Of a DNA stretch of 64,000 bases, positions 1 through 13,087 are shown in pieces. The notes beneath the pieces are model-generated. The model was not told where the DNA came from, did no database searches, and saw nothing but the letters and a program-made list of their open reading frames with translations. A program made the position numbers and the translations under genes. This DNA comes from Halichoerus grypus (taxonomy: Eukaryota > Chordata > Mammalia > Carnivora > Phocidae). Each line of letters starts with the position of its first letter. The stretch's first letter is position 1. The DNA is taken from positions 50,920,628 through 50,984,627 of the forward strand of contig NC_135722.1 of NCBI RefSeq assembly GCF_964656455.1. Reading direction: 5' to 3'.

Positions 1-1045
<1,045 letters not shown>

Positions 1046-1158
1046 CCTCCTGAGTCATTCTGAAGCAAGCTACTATGGCAAAGAAATTGAACATGCAAGT
1101 GTCGAATGCTAAACGACTTCACTGACATGGTTTATTTTATAAAAAATACGACTTTTAT

Positions 1159-1275
1159 ATGATCTCAGGGTTGTGAGATCAAGGGGCTCCGCACTGGGAG
1201 TGGAGCCTACTTAAGTTTCTCTCCCTCTCCCTCTGCCCCTCCCCACCTCTCTAAAAATAATAATAATAACAATAA
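1159..1275 (+). mobile_element. SINEC fragment, 5' truncated
   Basis: Begins inside the tRNA-like head at GATCTCAGGG and continues through the GGAGCCTACTTAAG segment and CT-rich body to an A/T-rich tail. No clear target duplication. Confidence 0.75.
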
Positions 1276-2016
1276 GACTTTTAAAATTTAGTAGTACCAT
1301 TTACTATTGTGTCAAAAATACGTTAAATCCCGGAGCAGGGGGGAGGGGTATGGAAGATATATAGAACCTCCAGAAGGAAACTTACAGACTATTACAGAAA
1401 AAATAATTTTAAAGATCTAACTAAGTGGAAGGACATATCATGTTCATGAATTGGGAGACTACATCTAGTTAAGATGTCAGTCCTCCCAAATTAATATATA
1501 GATTCAGTGCAAACCCAGTCAGATTTCCAATAGGTTTTTTTCTTAGCAGAAATTGATAAACTGATTCTAAAATTCACATAGCAATACAAAGGACCAAGAA
1601 CAGACAAGGCAGTCCTGAAAAACAACAAGCTGATAGACTTACACTACCAAATATCAAGACCTATTATAATAATAATTAAGACAGTGTGGAATTGGTGCAA
1701 AGATACAAAATGATCAATGGAATACAATAGAGAATGCGAAACAGACCCATACCTAACGGTCACTTGGCTTATAACAAAGGTGACACTACAGTATAGAAGG
1801 GAAAGAATAATCCTTTCAATAAATGGTATTAGATCAACTGGATATCCATAGAGGGGTGAGGGGCAGGGGGATGTATCTTCACTACCTCACAACATACCCA
1901 AAAAATGTAATTTCACATCACTGCAGACCTATGTGAAAGTAATGAAAGAATAAAGCTTATTAAGTGAGAAAATAGGAGAATTGCTTCCTGATCTTGGAGT
2001 AAGCAAAGTTTTCTTT

Positions 2017-2196
2017 TTTTTTTTTTTATTTATTTGAGAGAGAACGAGAGAGAGAGCATGAGAGGGGGGAGGGTCAGAGAGAGAAGCAGACTCCCTGCTG
2101 AGCAGGGAGCCCGATGCGGGACTCAATCCAGGGACTCCAGGATCATGACCTGAGCCAAAGGCAGTTGCTTAACCAACTAAGCCACCCAGGCACCCG
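2017..2196 (-). mobile_element. SINEC
   Basis: Complete copy from T-tail to GGGTGCCTGGGTGGC head, with duplication GCAAAGTTTTCTTT at 2003-2016 and 2197-2210. It split the L1 around it, so it is younger than that L1. Confidence 0.93.
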
Positions 2197-2399
2197 GCAA
2201 AGTTTTCTTTAAAAGAACACAAAAAGGGCTAAACATAAAGGAAAAAGTTGATAAACTGAGAAAAGATACTCAAAATACATAGAACTTATATGTTCCAGAA
2301 TACATAAAGAACTCCAACAAACAAATAAAATGACAAGCAACACAATAAAAAAATGGGCAGAAAACCTGAACACTTCACAAAATAATAAATCCGAACAGT

Positions 2400-2530
2400 G
2401 TATATGCATATGTGCAGATATAGTTATAGATATGATAAATGTGTATATATATCATATAGACACATATGCACTGTCTGGACTTATATATCATATATATTTG
2501 TCATATGTATATAATATTCATGTATTTATG
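2400..2530. repeat. AT-rich, TATA/ATAT-rich low-complexity tract
   Basis: Runs of TATATA and CATATA with several short self-complementary stretches, inside the L1 fragment. Possible slippage expansion of L1 sequence. Confidence 0.7.
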
Positions 2531-2699
2531 AATAAAAAGATGCTGTACTTCATTAGTCATTGGGGAAACACAAATTAAAACCACAATGCAGTAATACTAC
2601 ACACTAACCAAAAGGGCTAGAATGAAAAAAATAGGCAAATACTAGGTGTTGAAAAGAATGTCCAACAACTGGAACTCTCGTATACAGCTTGTGGGGCTG

Positions 2700-3224
2700 T
2701 GTATCGGTACCTATTGCTGCATAACAAAACTAAGTTGTTTAAAACAATAAACATTCATTATCACAGTTTCTGAGAGTCAGGGATCAGCGAGTGCCTTAAC
2801 AGGTGGTTCTGGCTCTGGTCTCTCATACAGGTTTATAAAGGGCTATTGTCACTGAAGACTGCGGGGGCTGGAGGATCTGCTTCCAAGATGGCTCACTCAC
2901 ACTCCTAGCCAATCAGTGCTGGGTGTTATCAAGGAAGCCTCAGTTCTTCTCTATATGGGCTTTTCCACAGGCTGTTTGAGTATTCACAATATATTGGTGG
3001 GCTTCCCCCAGAGTAAGTGATCCAAGAGACAGAGAGAAAAACTCTTAGGACCTAGTCTCTGAAGTCATACACCATCACTTTAATTTTATTCTATTTGTTA
3101 GATTCAAGTTACCAGGGTCCAGCTTAGTCAAGAGGAGGGGAATTGGGCTCTACCTCTTGATGGGATGAGTATCAAACAATTTGTGGACCTATGTTAAAAA
3201 CAAATACATCCACTTTGGCAAAGA
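2700..3224. mobile_element. Ancient interspersed repeat, family not assigned
   Basis: Starts near TACCTATTGCTGCATAAC, followed by CACAGTTTCTGAGAGTCAG and CCAAGATGGCTCACTCAC. This reads like a medium-reiterated mammalian repeat I have seen in other genomes, but I cannot name the family. A Dfam search would settle it. Confidence 0.5.
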
Positions 3225-3935
3225 GTGTGACAGAACCCACTGTGGAGCATATATCTTAACCAAGGCCTCCAAGTGCTAACCTCCTCTTGCTCATTCTGAT
3301 TATAGCGTGACGTGGTCACCATAAGAGATCAAAGTGATGTTCTACGAAATGGCCAGATGGTCCAGGTCTCTTCTGACTAGATTATGACAAGGCGTACAGG
3401 AGTGGAAGTGTTTACAAACCCTGGGCAAAACCAGAAAGGTATACTGGTATCTGTTCCACTGGACTGTCTGAGATAGAAAAGAATGCACTCACCAAATCAG
3501 CGTCCACATATTAACGTGCTCTAGCAAAGACACCACACACACCCCAGCAGTCATAATAAGGGCTATTCAGCTGAACTGCTGAAGTCTCCATTCTCCAGGA
3601 TCCATCCAGTTTTGTAGGAAGGCAGGCCAATGAATTAAATGTCAGTATAATAGGGACCCACCATCCTTGCATCCTTAAGATACTTAAGGGTAGCACTAAT
3701 CTCCACCATCCCTCACAGAATGTGATACTGTTTTGATTCACTACGCTGGCCGGGAGCAGGCAGCAGTTTCAAAGCCTTCTACTTGGCCTTCCCCACTATG
3801 ACGGCTCTTATTTGACCAGTCAAGGATCTGATGTGGGTGCTACTCCAGCTGTTAGGTATGTCCATCCCAAGCATACACTTGAGGATAGAAGAAATGACTA
3901 CCTGGTAGATCTGTGGGAGAATTCTACTTCTAAAA
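3225..3935 (-). mobile_element. ERVL-type endogenous retrovirus relic (internal, pol-like)
   Basis: The plus strand resembles the antisense of ERVL internal sequence, for example the blocks around TAAGGGTAGCACTAATCTC and TCTTCTGACTAGATTATGAC. It is decayed with no usable ORF and no LTR recognised next to it. An old copy shared by mammals is expected. Confidence 0.6.
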
Positions 3936-3959
3936 AGTATCATAAGAAAGTAATAAGAT

Positions 3960-4255
3960 AAATATATACTAGCATTATACTAAGTGAAAGAAGCCAGACA
4001 TGATTTCATTTATATGAAATGTCCAGAATAGGCAAATCCACAGAGACAGAAAGTAGGTTGTCAAGGGCTAGACAATAGGGAGTGACTGCTTAATGGGTAA
4101 TGGGGTTTCTTTTTGGGATGATGAAATATTCTGGAATTAGATAGTGGTGATGGCTGCACAACATTGTTAGGAGAAAAAAAACCACTGAACTGTACACTTT
4201 AAAGTGGCAAATTTTATATTCAGTGTATTTTATCTCAAAAAAAAAGAAAAAAAAC
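3960..4255 (+). mobile_element. L1 3' end fragment
   Basis: Contains the ORF2 terminus (AAGAAGCCAGACATG) and 3'UTR (TGGTGATGGCTGCACAACA, AACTGTACACTTTAAA), ending in an A-rich tail at about 4240-4255. Confidence 0.85.
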
Positions 4256-6227
4256 AATACTGAGTGGCTGCTGGCTGTGTGATGAGCTGGCTGATGTATG
4301 AGGGCAGTTTTACCCTCACTCAACTGACAAAACAGAATCCAGCTCACAGCTCTACATGCATACTGAGCATACTGAGCCCTTGCAAAATGCTGAGGATACA
4401 AATATATTTCACCACTCACATTAACCAATACATTATAAAGTGACTGCTTCCTGTCCACTGACTCCCTATTTAAATTCGAAAGGCTCGGGGCTTCTTCAAT
4501 AAAAGCAGTTTGGTGTCAGGGTGCAAGGTCCTTGGCATCTTCAACCCCAGGCAGTAGTAACTGGCTCTGCTCCTTACCCCATTCTCCCTGATTGGAGGGA
4601 AAATACAATCTCTTCTACAGAAGGCCAGAAAGATAGGAAGAAAGGATTCAAGGACTATCACACTTCAAACAGATATTTATTGGATAAACTGTCTAGAAGT
4701 TTTCAAATTCTGCTCTGCACACCTCCCCTCACACCCAAGTTCCTTGGCAATATCTACTTCTTCAAGCAGAGCAGCTCTAGTTGATTGAGTTTTAAGTACT
4801 AGAAACAGACTTCTTTTTTTTGTAGTGAATGTCTGTGAATTTTGTGACTTAACTATTGCCCCACCTCCCAAACCGTTCTTCATGTAAATGCATCCTGATT
4901 TTCCCTTAAGGGACCACTCTTACCTGCTCTTGGCCCACATGGATCCAGGGGAGCAGACCCTGAGCCCCGGGTTCCATGAGTAGAAAGAATGTAACTCTGT
5001 TGGCCAATGAACGTCCAGCATTCCTCTGTGATTACTTTAGGGTGGACACATGACCCAAGCCAAAATCATAGCCGGGACTGCCAGCACCATCGGGAAAGAG
5101 GTATTATCTTTCAACAGTGGTTGCTTAGCTAGTAGAATGCACACCCAAAGCTGATATCGATCTCCGCCGCGGCATGGGTGGAGCCTGCCTAAGAATGACA
5201 CCAAAACAAAGAAAAGCAGAGCCAAAGGAAGAGAGATTAGGTCCAAATGACATCATTCAAGTCCCTTGCTGTTTTGGATCCTGCTGTTCCTAAAGACAAA
5301 TAGACTTCTAGCCTTTTAGTTACTTCAGTCAGCAAGTCCCTCTCTTGCTTAAGTCAGTCTGAGTTGTATCTCTGTCACTCACAAAAAGACAGAGTCACAA
5401 CAAATGTAAAATTATTTGAAAAAAGCTGAAAAACACGCATCTGGCCAATAAGCCTCAAACCTTTGCTGTAAATCATAGGCAGGGGGAGAATCTTAAAAAA
5501 CAAACAAACAAACAAACCCACAACAACTCCTGGAAGAATTAGTCTCTTCTTGACTCCCCATTAAATTCCTAAATGTGCACAGCATTTTACAGTGTCCAAA
5601 TCATTTTCCCACTGATAATCTCAGCTGATCTTCAAAAATAAAACAACCCGATGAAGTCAACATTCACACTGTGTATCTGAAGACACTGAAATTCAGAGAG
5701 AAGTGACTAACCAGAAGTCATCCTATTTGAAATCAAGGCTCCTGTCTCCAAATTGTGTCTTTTTGCAACTCATTACTGCTTTACACAGTTCTCAAATACA
5801 CAGGGCTAGGAACGTGACTGGGCTCAGTACAGACCTGAGACCTGGCAGCATTGCTCTCCTGACCCCCGGCAGCTTGGCCTTGTTTAACTCAGTCCTTGCT
5901 CTCCTCCCTTTCTGCATGGTCTGAGATACAGATAAGCCCATGGTACAGCATCCCACTGCACATACGTGAGGGTGTGTCCCTCTACTGACCGGTAGCCCTA
6001 AAACGTCAGCTGCCTTCCTCTCAAAGTAGCCCGGCACCTATTAAATGCACGTCAGCAGACCGCATCGGAGGAGGAAGCAAAGGCTCGAAGATGCACCTCG
6101 GGTGAAAAGTGACACTTCAGACAACGGCAGCTAACACAATTTATCTACTGGGATCTGAAAACCTAAAAATCATTACTGACTGGGAAAATCCCAACAGCAT
6201 ACATTCAAGGATTTAAAAGTATGTTAT
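4256..6227. other. Mostly single-copy intron
   Basis: No gene or recognisable repeat apart from a (CAAA)n run at about 5496-5518. Short ORFs here lack similarity and codon structure. Confidence 0.55.
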
Positions 6228-6238
6228 ACTCACATCTT

Positions 6239-6409
6239 TCTTTTTCTCTTTCTAGAGAGAGAGAGAGAGAGCACGAGTGGGGAGGGGCAGAAGGAGAGGG
6301 AGAATCTTAAGCAGACTCCACGCCCAGCATGAGCTGACCCCAAGATCATGACCTGAGCCAAAATCAAGAGTTAGACGCTTAACTGAGTGAGCCACCCAGG
6401 CGCCCCTAA
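6239..6409 (-). mobile_element. SINEC
   Basis: CT/GA-rich body, head CCACCCAGGCGCCCC at its right end, duplication ACTCACATCTT at 6228-6238 and 6410-6420. Confidence 0.9.
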
Positions 6410-6599
6410 ACTCACATCTTATACAAATATTAACTCAAAATGAATCAACAACCTAAATATAAGAGCTAAAACCATAAAACTCTTAGAAGAAAACACAGGG
6501 GCAATCTTCATTACCTTAGATTCTTAGATATGACACCAAAAGCATAAGCAGCAACAACATCAAAATAGATACATGGGACTCCATAAAAATTAAAAATGA

Positions 6600-6788
6600 G
6601 GGTGCCTGGGTGGCTCAGTCGTTAAGCGTCTGCCTTCGGCTCAGGTCATGATCCTGGGATTGAGCCCCGCATCGGGCTCCCTGCTCCGCGGGAAGCCTGC
6701 TTCTCCCGCTCCCACTCCCCCTGCTTGTGTTCCCTCTCTAGCTGTGTCTCTGTCAAATAAATAAATAAAATCTTAAAAAAAAAAAAAA
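6600..6788 (+). mobile_element. SINEC, TCGTTAAGCGTCTGCC subtype
   Basis: Full head, CCCGCATCGGGCTCCC centre, (AAATAA)n and A-tail. Very close to the consensus seen repeatedly in this window, so relatively young. Confidence 0.93.
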
Positions 6789-7025
6789 GTGAAAAGTCAA
6801 TCTACAGAATGGGAAGGAATATTTGCAAATCATATAACTGATAAGGGTCTAGTGTTCAGAATATATAAAGAATCCTAACAACTCAACAACAAAAGGACAA
6901 CCTAATTTTAAATGGACAAAGGACTTGAACAGACATTTCCCCAAAGATGCAAATGGCCAATAAATACATGAAAAAATGCTCAACATCATTCATCATTAGG
7001 GAAATGCAAATCAAAATCACAATGA

Positions 7026-7146
7026 GGGGTGACTGGCTGGCTCAGTCGGTAGAGCATGCAACTCTTGATCTTGGGGTACTGAGTTCAAGCCCCACGTTGG
7101 GGAGTAGATTGTACTTAAAAATTTTTTTTAATCCTTTAAAAAAACA
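7026..7146 (+). mobile_element. Short, old tRNA-Lys-type SINE
   Basis: The head keeps tRNA-Lys features: A-box-like GGCTCAGTCGG, CTT at the anticodon position in ACTCTTGATC, and B-box-like GTTCAAGCCCC. It lacks the CT-rich body of the common SINEC and goes straight to GTACTTAAAAA. Confidence 0.82.
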
Positions 7147-7402
7147 CACACACGGTGAGACACCACGAACCACTCACTAGAATAGCTGTAATTAAAATAG
7201 ACAAAATGAAAAATAACTAGTATTGACAAAGGTAAGGCAAAATGGAACCCTTAGACACTTCTGGTAGGAATGTAAAATAGTGCGGCTGCTGTGGAAAACA
7301 GTTTGAGTGGTTCCTAAAATAGTTAAATATAGAATTATACTTTAATCACAATTCTACTCCTAGGTCCTGTATGTAGCCAAAAGAATTAAAAATTGGTACT
7401 CA

Positions 7403-7509
7403 GGGGCCCCTGGCTGGCTCAGCCGGTAGAGCACGTGACTCTTGATCTCAGGGTCATGAGTTTGAGCCCCACACTGGGCATGGAGACTACTTAAAAAAAA
7501 AACAAAAAA
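7403..7509 (+). mobile_element. Short, old tRNA-Lys-type SINE
   Basis: Same short design as the copy at 7026, ending GGAGACTACTTAAAAAA. Duplication TGGTACTCA at 7394-7402 and 7511-7519. Confidence 0.85.
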
Positions 7510-8125
7510 CTGGTACTCAAACAAGTACATGTACATGCATGTCTATCGCCGCACTACTCCTGAGAGCCAAAAGGTGGAAACAGCCCACGGGTCTAGTGTC
7601 TATCACCAGATGAATGGATAAACAATTGTGGGGTGTGTGGGGGTGTGTTCTATCATATGATATACTACCAGCCATAAAAGGCATGAAGTTTTCTAACACA
7701 TACTACAACACAGATGAGCCTTATGAACATTATGCTAAGTGAAATAAGCCACACACAAAAGGAAAAATGTTGTATGATCCTATATAAAACACAGGAAATG
7801 TGAAATATCTAGAATAAGCGAACTCATAGAGACAGAAAATAGATGAAAATTTAACAGGAGCTGAGGGGAAGTTATTGCTTAATGGGTACAGAGTTTCTTT
7901 GGAGATGATGAAAAAGTTTTGGAAACAGAGAATGGTGATGTTTGTATAACACGGTGAATGTAATTACTGCCACAGAATTATATACTTTAAAATGGTTAAA
8001 ATAGCAAATTTTATGTTATATATTTTGCACAATAAAAACACTTTTAAAGAAAATGGTGTGCTGACAAATGCTACAATGTGGACAAACCTCCAAAATATTA
8101 TGCTAAGTTAAAGAAGTTAGACACA

Positions 8126-8322
8126 GGGCGCCTGGGAGGCTCAGTCGGTTAGGTGTCTGCCTTCAGCTCAGGTCATGATCCCGGGGTCCTGGGATCGAGC
8201 CCCGCATCGGGCTCCCTGCTCAGCGGGAGCCTGCTTCTCCCTCTGCCCCTCCCCCCGCTCGTGCTCGTGTTCTCTCTCTCTTTCTCTCAAAAATAAATAG
8301 AATCTTAAAAAAATAAAGAAAG
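8126..8322 (+). mobile_element. SINEC
   Basis: Full-length with 16-bp perfect duplication AAAGAAGTTAGACACA at 8110-8125 and 8323-8338, splitting the L1. Confidence 0.95.
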
Positions 8323-8636
8323 AAAGAAGTTAGACACAAAAGGTTACATATTCTATGATTCCATTTATATGAAATACCCAGAATAATTAAATCCACAGAG
8401 AGAGTGTAGATTGATGGCTGCCAGCGGGAAGGGGAAATGAGAAGAAACTGCTTAATAGGTAAGGTGCTCTACTCTGGAGTAGTGGAAATGTTCTGGAACT
8501 GAATAGAGGTAGTGGTGGCATAAAACTGTGAATGTACTGAATGCCACTGAACTGTTCAATTTACAATGGTTAATTTTATAATGGTACAACCTTCACCTCA
8601 ATACACTTTTTTAAGTACATGAGAGAATTCAAGGGA

Positions 8637-8835
8637 ATTCAGGGTGGCTCAGCAGTTAAGCGTCTGCCTTCGGCTCAGGTCATGATCCCAGGACACTGGG
8701 ATCGAGCCCCATGTCCAGCTCCCCACTCAGTGGGGAGTCTGCTTCTCCCTCTGCCGCTGGTCCTGCTTGTGCTCTCTTGCAGTCTCTCTCTCTCTCAAAT
8801 AAATAAAATCTTTTTAAAAATTAAAAAAAAAAAAA
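8637..8835 (+). mobile_element. SINEC with altered 5' end
   Basis: The head begins at GGGTGGCTCAGCAG; the first bases are replaced by ATTCA. Near duplication AGAATTCAAGGGA/AGAATTCAGGGA at 8624-8636 and 8836-8847. Confidence 0.88.
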
Positions 8836-8847
8836 AGAATTCAGGGA

Positions 8848-9020
8848 CTCGTCGGAGCAACAGGAATTAGGGCTAAGAGACAAGGCAAGGCAAGAACCGT
8901 GAGGAGCGCAGTAACTAGGCTGAGACACCCAGGAGCAGCAGGAAGAAGCAACTTGAGGCTGCAGTAACCCAACGCCTCCCTGCATCAGGGAGGGGGCAGC
9001 TAAAGCGGCTGTAACTAAGA
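8848..9020. other. Single-copy intron
   Basis: No repeat or gene recognised. Confidence 0.5.
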
Positions 9021-9340
9021 GACCCCCATTCACAGTAGATTAACTCAAAGGGAAGTTTATTTCTCTCTCATATAATAGTTGAGCAGGGAGCAGTCTGAGG
9101 CAGAGAGTGGAACTTTGCCATCCTCACTCAATGTGACACTTCCATCTCCGGGACCAAAAAGTGCTGTAGCTCTCATCATCCCCCAGCTGGCAGGAAGGAA
9201 AAAGGACAAGAGAGACACTCAGCCACTCTTTTCAAGCACGTGACCCCAAAAGTGGCAGATACGCCATTTCCACTTAGACTCCACTAGTTCGAACTTGGGC
9301 ATCTGGCCACACTTAGTTGCAAAAGAATTACAAAAAGTTG
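9021..9340. mobile_element. Ancient interspersed repeat, family not assigned
   Basis: The part around AAGTTTATTTCTCTCTCATA, with a following CCATCTCCGGGACC region, has the look of an old mammalian DNA-transposon or LTR fragment. Name not assigned. Confidence 0.35.
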
Positions 9341-9689
9341 ATATATGCCCGGCTAAAACTCAAGTGCTCTATCATTAAAAAAAGAATGAGAGAGTCAATA
9401 TTGGCAAAGACAACTAACACTCTGCCATTTATACTCACTTCAGATATTCTTTATTTTTTTTACTATTTTTCTGATGAAAGAACTAATTTCTAAGCCCTGA
9501 GGTTTGTAGTTGCTGTTCCATGGAATCTGTGGGCCAGGGTGGAAAGAAAAGAAATGCAAGGCAGTTACAGGCTGATGCCTCCTGTTAACCTCACTACACG
9601 GACCAATACCAACATAGCCTATTATTAGCGTTTTGTGACTGGGTATGTATGGTGTAGAAATAAGAATTTCTCTAAAATAATCAGTGAGA

Positions 9690-10050
9690 GCCATCTCTGT
9701 GCAATACTGGGTGAGGGGTACAGGAAAAAAAGAAAGTGGGGCCCCTGTCTTTAAAAAACCTCCCAAGCTGTGTGACGATCACACACAAAGCAATCGCAAT
9801 ACAGTGAGATACCTAACAGAGAGTCATACCAAGTATAATGAAAGAATAACGCGAATGGGCTGCCTACCTGTGGGCAGGGAAATCGGAGAAGGCTTCCAGA
9901 AAAGTGGTGACCCTGGAGCTGGGTTCTGAAGGATGAGGAGCTACCAGACAAGGAAGGAAGACATTCAAGCAAAATGGAAAGCAGGAATGAAAACAAAGAT
10001 ATTTGCTGAGAAGGCAATAAACAAGAGCCAGGTCATGGATGTCATGAACA
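9690..10050 (-). mobile_element. L2 fragment
   Basis: Reads as antisense of the L2 3' region: GAAGGCTTCCAGAAAAGTGG followed by GAGCTGGGTTCTGAAGGATG. Confidence 0.6.
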
Positions 10051-10051
10051 C

Positions 10052-10166
10052 CAGAATCCCAAGCAGACTCCCCACTAAGCGCAGAGCCTGACGCAGGGGC
10101 TTGATCTCATGACCTAAGCCGAAACAGAGTCAGATGCTTAACCAACTGACCCACCCAGGCACCCCC
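10052..10166 (-). mobile_element. SINEC, partial
   Basis: Only the head and centre remain (GCAGACTCCCCACTAAGC to CCACCCAGGCACCCCC). The T-tail side is missing. Confidence 0.82.
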
Positions 10167-10182
10167 AAAATTGACCATTTTA

Positions 10183-10375
10183 TATATTTATTTTTAAAGC
10201 TTTTATTTATTTATTTGAGAGAGAGTGAGTGAGCACAAGCAGGGGAGCAGCAGAGGGAGAGGGAGAAGCAGACCCCCCACTGAGTAGGGAGCCCTACTCA
10301 GGACTCCATCCCAGAACCCTGGGATCATGACCTGAGCTGAACACAGACGCTTAACTGAGCCACCCAGGCGCCCCA
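10183..10375 (-). mobile_element. SINEC
   Basis: Full copy inserted just beyond the previous one. Duplication AAAATTGACCATTTTA/AAAATTGACATTTTA at 10167-10182 and 10376-10390 (one base lost). Confidence 0.9.
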
Positions 10376-10639
10376 AAAATTGACATTTTAAAGTGAACAA
10401 TTTAGTGTCATTTAGCACATTAACAATGCTGTGCAACTATGGAGGTTCTTAGTTTTTTACCAAGTCCAGGAAAGCCTCTGTGATTTCCCTGTGACTCCAC
10501 CCCCTCCCTCACATATCTCAGCTCAAACCCATAAGCCAGATCCTTGTGGTTTCCAGCAAACATCTGCCTGAAGTCCCTAAGCTGCCATAGTCTAGCCTTT
10601 CCTGACCTTAGCTCTCCTGGGAACACAGGGCACAGTGAC

Positions 10640-11215
10640 CAGAAGCAAATTTGACCCTTATTTTATACTTTTCAAGGACTCTGCCTTGCCAAAAGAATAA
10701 AGTCTCAAATCCTTAACAGGACATACAAGGCTCTCTACAATCTGACATCTGCTGGTCTCCCTAGCCTCATCTTCTAAAGATTTTGCCCTAAAATTCTTTC
10801 CTCTCACTATGCTTCCTTTGCTACTTGCGCCTGCTCAAACATGCTATTCTCTTTCTCTCACCCTGAGAAGGGTATTTTCACCCCATACACTTTTCCCCCA
10901 GGCTTATCTTATCCTGGGGAAAGTTCTCATCCTATTTTCATTATTCCCATCGAACAGCTCTGATTCCAATCTCATTTCACTCGGGGGACCACTCTGATCC
11001 ACACTTCACTATTCACTATTCTCTGGACATGTCACTGACCATGTCATACCCCAGGATGACTTTTTTCCACTTCCTCTTCTTCTACTTCCCTCATGTCACT
11101 GAGAATAGTCTTACCCTGAACACATCTGCTTCTGCTCCATCTGTCTGGGTCTCTCGTAAGTCCAGGGCTTCCTTCACCAGGTCCCTCACCCCAAACTTAC
11201 TGGCACCTGGGTTTT
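10640..11215 (+). mobile_element. L2 fragment
   Basis: Plus-sense L2 near its 3' end: ACAAGGCTCTCTACAATCTG, then TAGCCTCATCTTC and TGCTCAAACATGCTATTC. Old and gapped. Confidence 0.65.
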
Positions 11216-11219
11216 AGAG

Positions 11220-11480
11220 CAGTCAAAATCACAGAGACAGAAAGTGGAAAGGTGGCTGCCAGGTGCTTGGGGGGGCGGGGGGTGGTGCAGGAAAAGGAAG
11301 TGAGTGTTTAATGGGTATAAGTTTCCATTTTACAAGATGAAAAGCATCCTGGAGATGCATGGTGGTGATGGTTTCACAACATCATGAATGTATTTAATAC
11401 CACTCAACTGTACAGTTAAAAAATGGTGAAAATGGTAGATTTTATGTTACATGTATTTTACCACAATTAAAAAAAAAATG
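11220..11480 (+). mobile_element. L1 3'UTR fragment
   Basis: CACAGAGACAGAAAGTGGAA, ATGGTGGTGATGGTTTCACA and CAACTGTACAGTTAAAAAA identify an old L1 3' end, finishing in an A-run at 11470-11478. A G-rich tract (11268-11283) has expanded inside it. Confidence 0.85.
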
Positions 11481-12340
11481 GTGGGGGGTGGCTACAGGTA
11501 CTGAGACTTAGGAGAGAGATATAGTATATTCCAGCTGCGGGGGGGAGGGGGGGCAGGGGCAGTGTGCATCCTGATCTTATTCTCCCTCACCTTCTTTTCT
11601 GACAGTGACACACTTCTATTAGGATCGCATTTGAATTCAGCCTCATTTTACCCTAAAGATATTTCAGACTCTAGCCTCATCTTACTCTAGGAACAGCTCT
11701 GACCTAGGCCTTTCTAATCACATACCATAGAAAGTACCACTCCAGTACACCCTGAAGTGGCTGACACTCTGACCTTGGCTGACATTAAGCCTCAGGAAAG
11801 AAGAGCGATGTGAAGCAACTGGCCTGAGTAACTCTAAGGTTATCCCAAACTATGGGAAGAAAGTCTTTCCCGGGGAGTGGGGGAGAAAAATTTCCAAATC
11901 ATCCCAAACCCAGAAGGGGTACACTTTCTGCGTGTACAAGGCAAAGGTGTGTCAAATGGCACACAGGAAGATTTCACCCAGAGGCCTCTTTCCAGGTACG
12001 TTTTAGGTTTCCAGCTGCAGCAGCATCACAAATATCAGTGTGTTCCCACGTGAGTCAATGAACAATGCGCAATTCAGGACGTTCAGGCTTTGCCTTTCTT
12101 CTGGTATCTAGGCCTCTGGTTTACACACTTCACTCAGCAGCAAAGCAATAATATTTAGACTCCGTCCTTCTATAATATTTTGGGGGGCCTGGAACAGACC
12201 TAGGCTTTACAACTTTCTAGCCATGCAATCTTGGACAAATAATTTTCCTCACTTGTAATTTTCCTCATCTTGCTGGGATGTGAAGAAAAGTAAACACATA
12301 TCTATAAAGCCTCTAGCAATGTAGCTGCCCCAAAAGATTT
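11481..12340. other. Single-copy intron
   Basis: Contains a G-rich run at 11536-11560 with G-quadruplex potential. Otherwise no gene or repeat recognised. Confidence 0.5.
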
Positions 12341-13087
12341 CATGCAACAAATACTTACTAAGCATAGGCTACACGCCAGTCAGTATTCTAGGCACTGAGG
12401 ACTTGGCAATGAATGAAAATCCCTGCTCCTGTGGAACTAACAAGGTGGAGGGCTGGAGAAAGAAATCTATCAGAGGGTGATAAAGGCTATGGAGAAATAC
12501 AGAGAAAGAGGTTGCAGGGTGCTCTGAGAAAGGAGTTGCTATTTTTAAATAGAATGACTGAAGAAATCCTTACTGAGAGGTTGGCATTTGACCAAAAGAT
12601 CTGAAAGAAATGAGCTAAGGAGCCCCACGGAAAGAGGAAAAAGAGGGGAAAAACAAATGTGAAGGGCTCGAGGCAGGAGCATGTCCCTCTTGTTCAAAGA
12701 ACAGTGAGGAGGCCCACGGGGCAGGGTGAGCAGGTGGAGGGAGATGAAGATAAGCCAGGTAACTGAAAGCCCAGGACTTGGACTTTTTCTCTGAAAGATA
12801 CGGTTTTGAACAGAAGAGCTATATGATTAGATTTACATCTTGAAAGGATCGCTCTGACTGTTCCATTTAAGACAAACTGTTGGCAGACAGGGGCAAAAGC
12901 GGGAAACCAACTAAGAGGCTATTACCTCTCCAAGAAAAGGGACAGCAGTAGTTCAGATCAAGGGGGTAGTAGCAGAGGATATGAAAAATGTCTGAATTTC
13001 GGATCCGTTTTAAAGGTAGAACAAATATGATCTGCTGACAGACTGAATGTAAGTGTGAACTTGTTAAGTTTAAAATGCTGATTAGAC

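Larger units (their letters stand above)
1380..2700 (+). mobile_element. L1 fragment, ORF2 3' part
   Basis: Matches the terminal ORF2 region of mammalian L1 in sense on the plus strand (the segment around ATAGATTCAGTGCAAACCC, then the GATATCCATA and TGGGCAGAAAACC regions). It is heavily mutated, interrupted by the SINE at 2017-2196 and by an AT-rich tract at 2400-2530. Antisense to STIM1. Confidence 0.82.
6421..8620 (+). mobile_element. L1 fragment, ORF2 end plus 3'UTR, with five SINEs
   Basis: Plus-strand L1 sequence can be followed through AAACTCTTAGAAGAAAACA, GGACAAAGGACTTGAACAG, GGAAAACAGTTTGAG and ATTATGCTAAGTGAAATAA to the 3'UTR and a short T/A tail. It was broken up by SINEs at 6600, 7026, 7403 and 8126, with another at its end at 8637. 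Antisense to STIM1. Confidence 0.88.

Noticed and set aside
7026..7146. A genuine tRNA-Lys gene (also at 7403, 14119, 20508)
   Set aside because: tRNA-like heads are followed by A-tails and flanked by target duplications, and arm pairing is disrupted; these are SINEs.
6600..8835. CRISPR-like or satellite array from repeated near-identical blocks
   Set aside because: The repeats are dispersed SINEs with separate target duplications, not regularly spaced units; the genome is mammalian.
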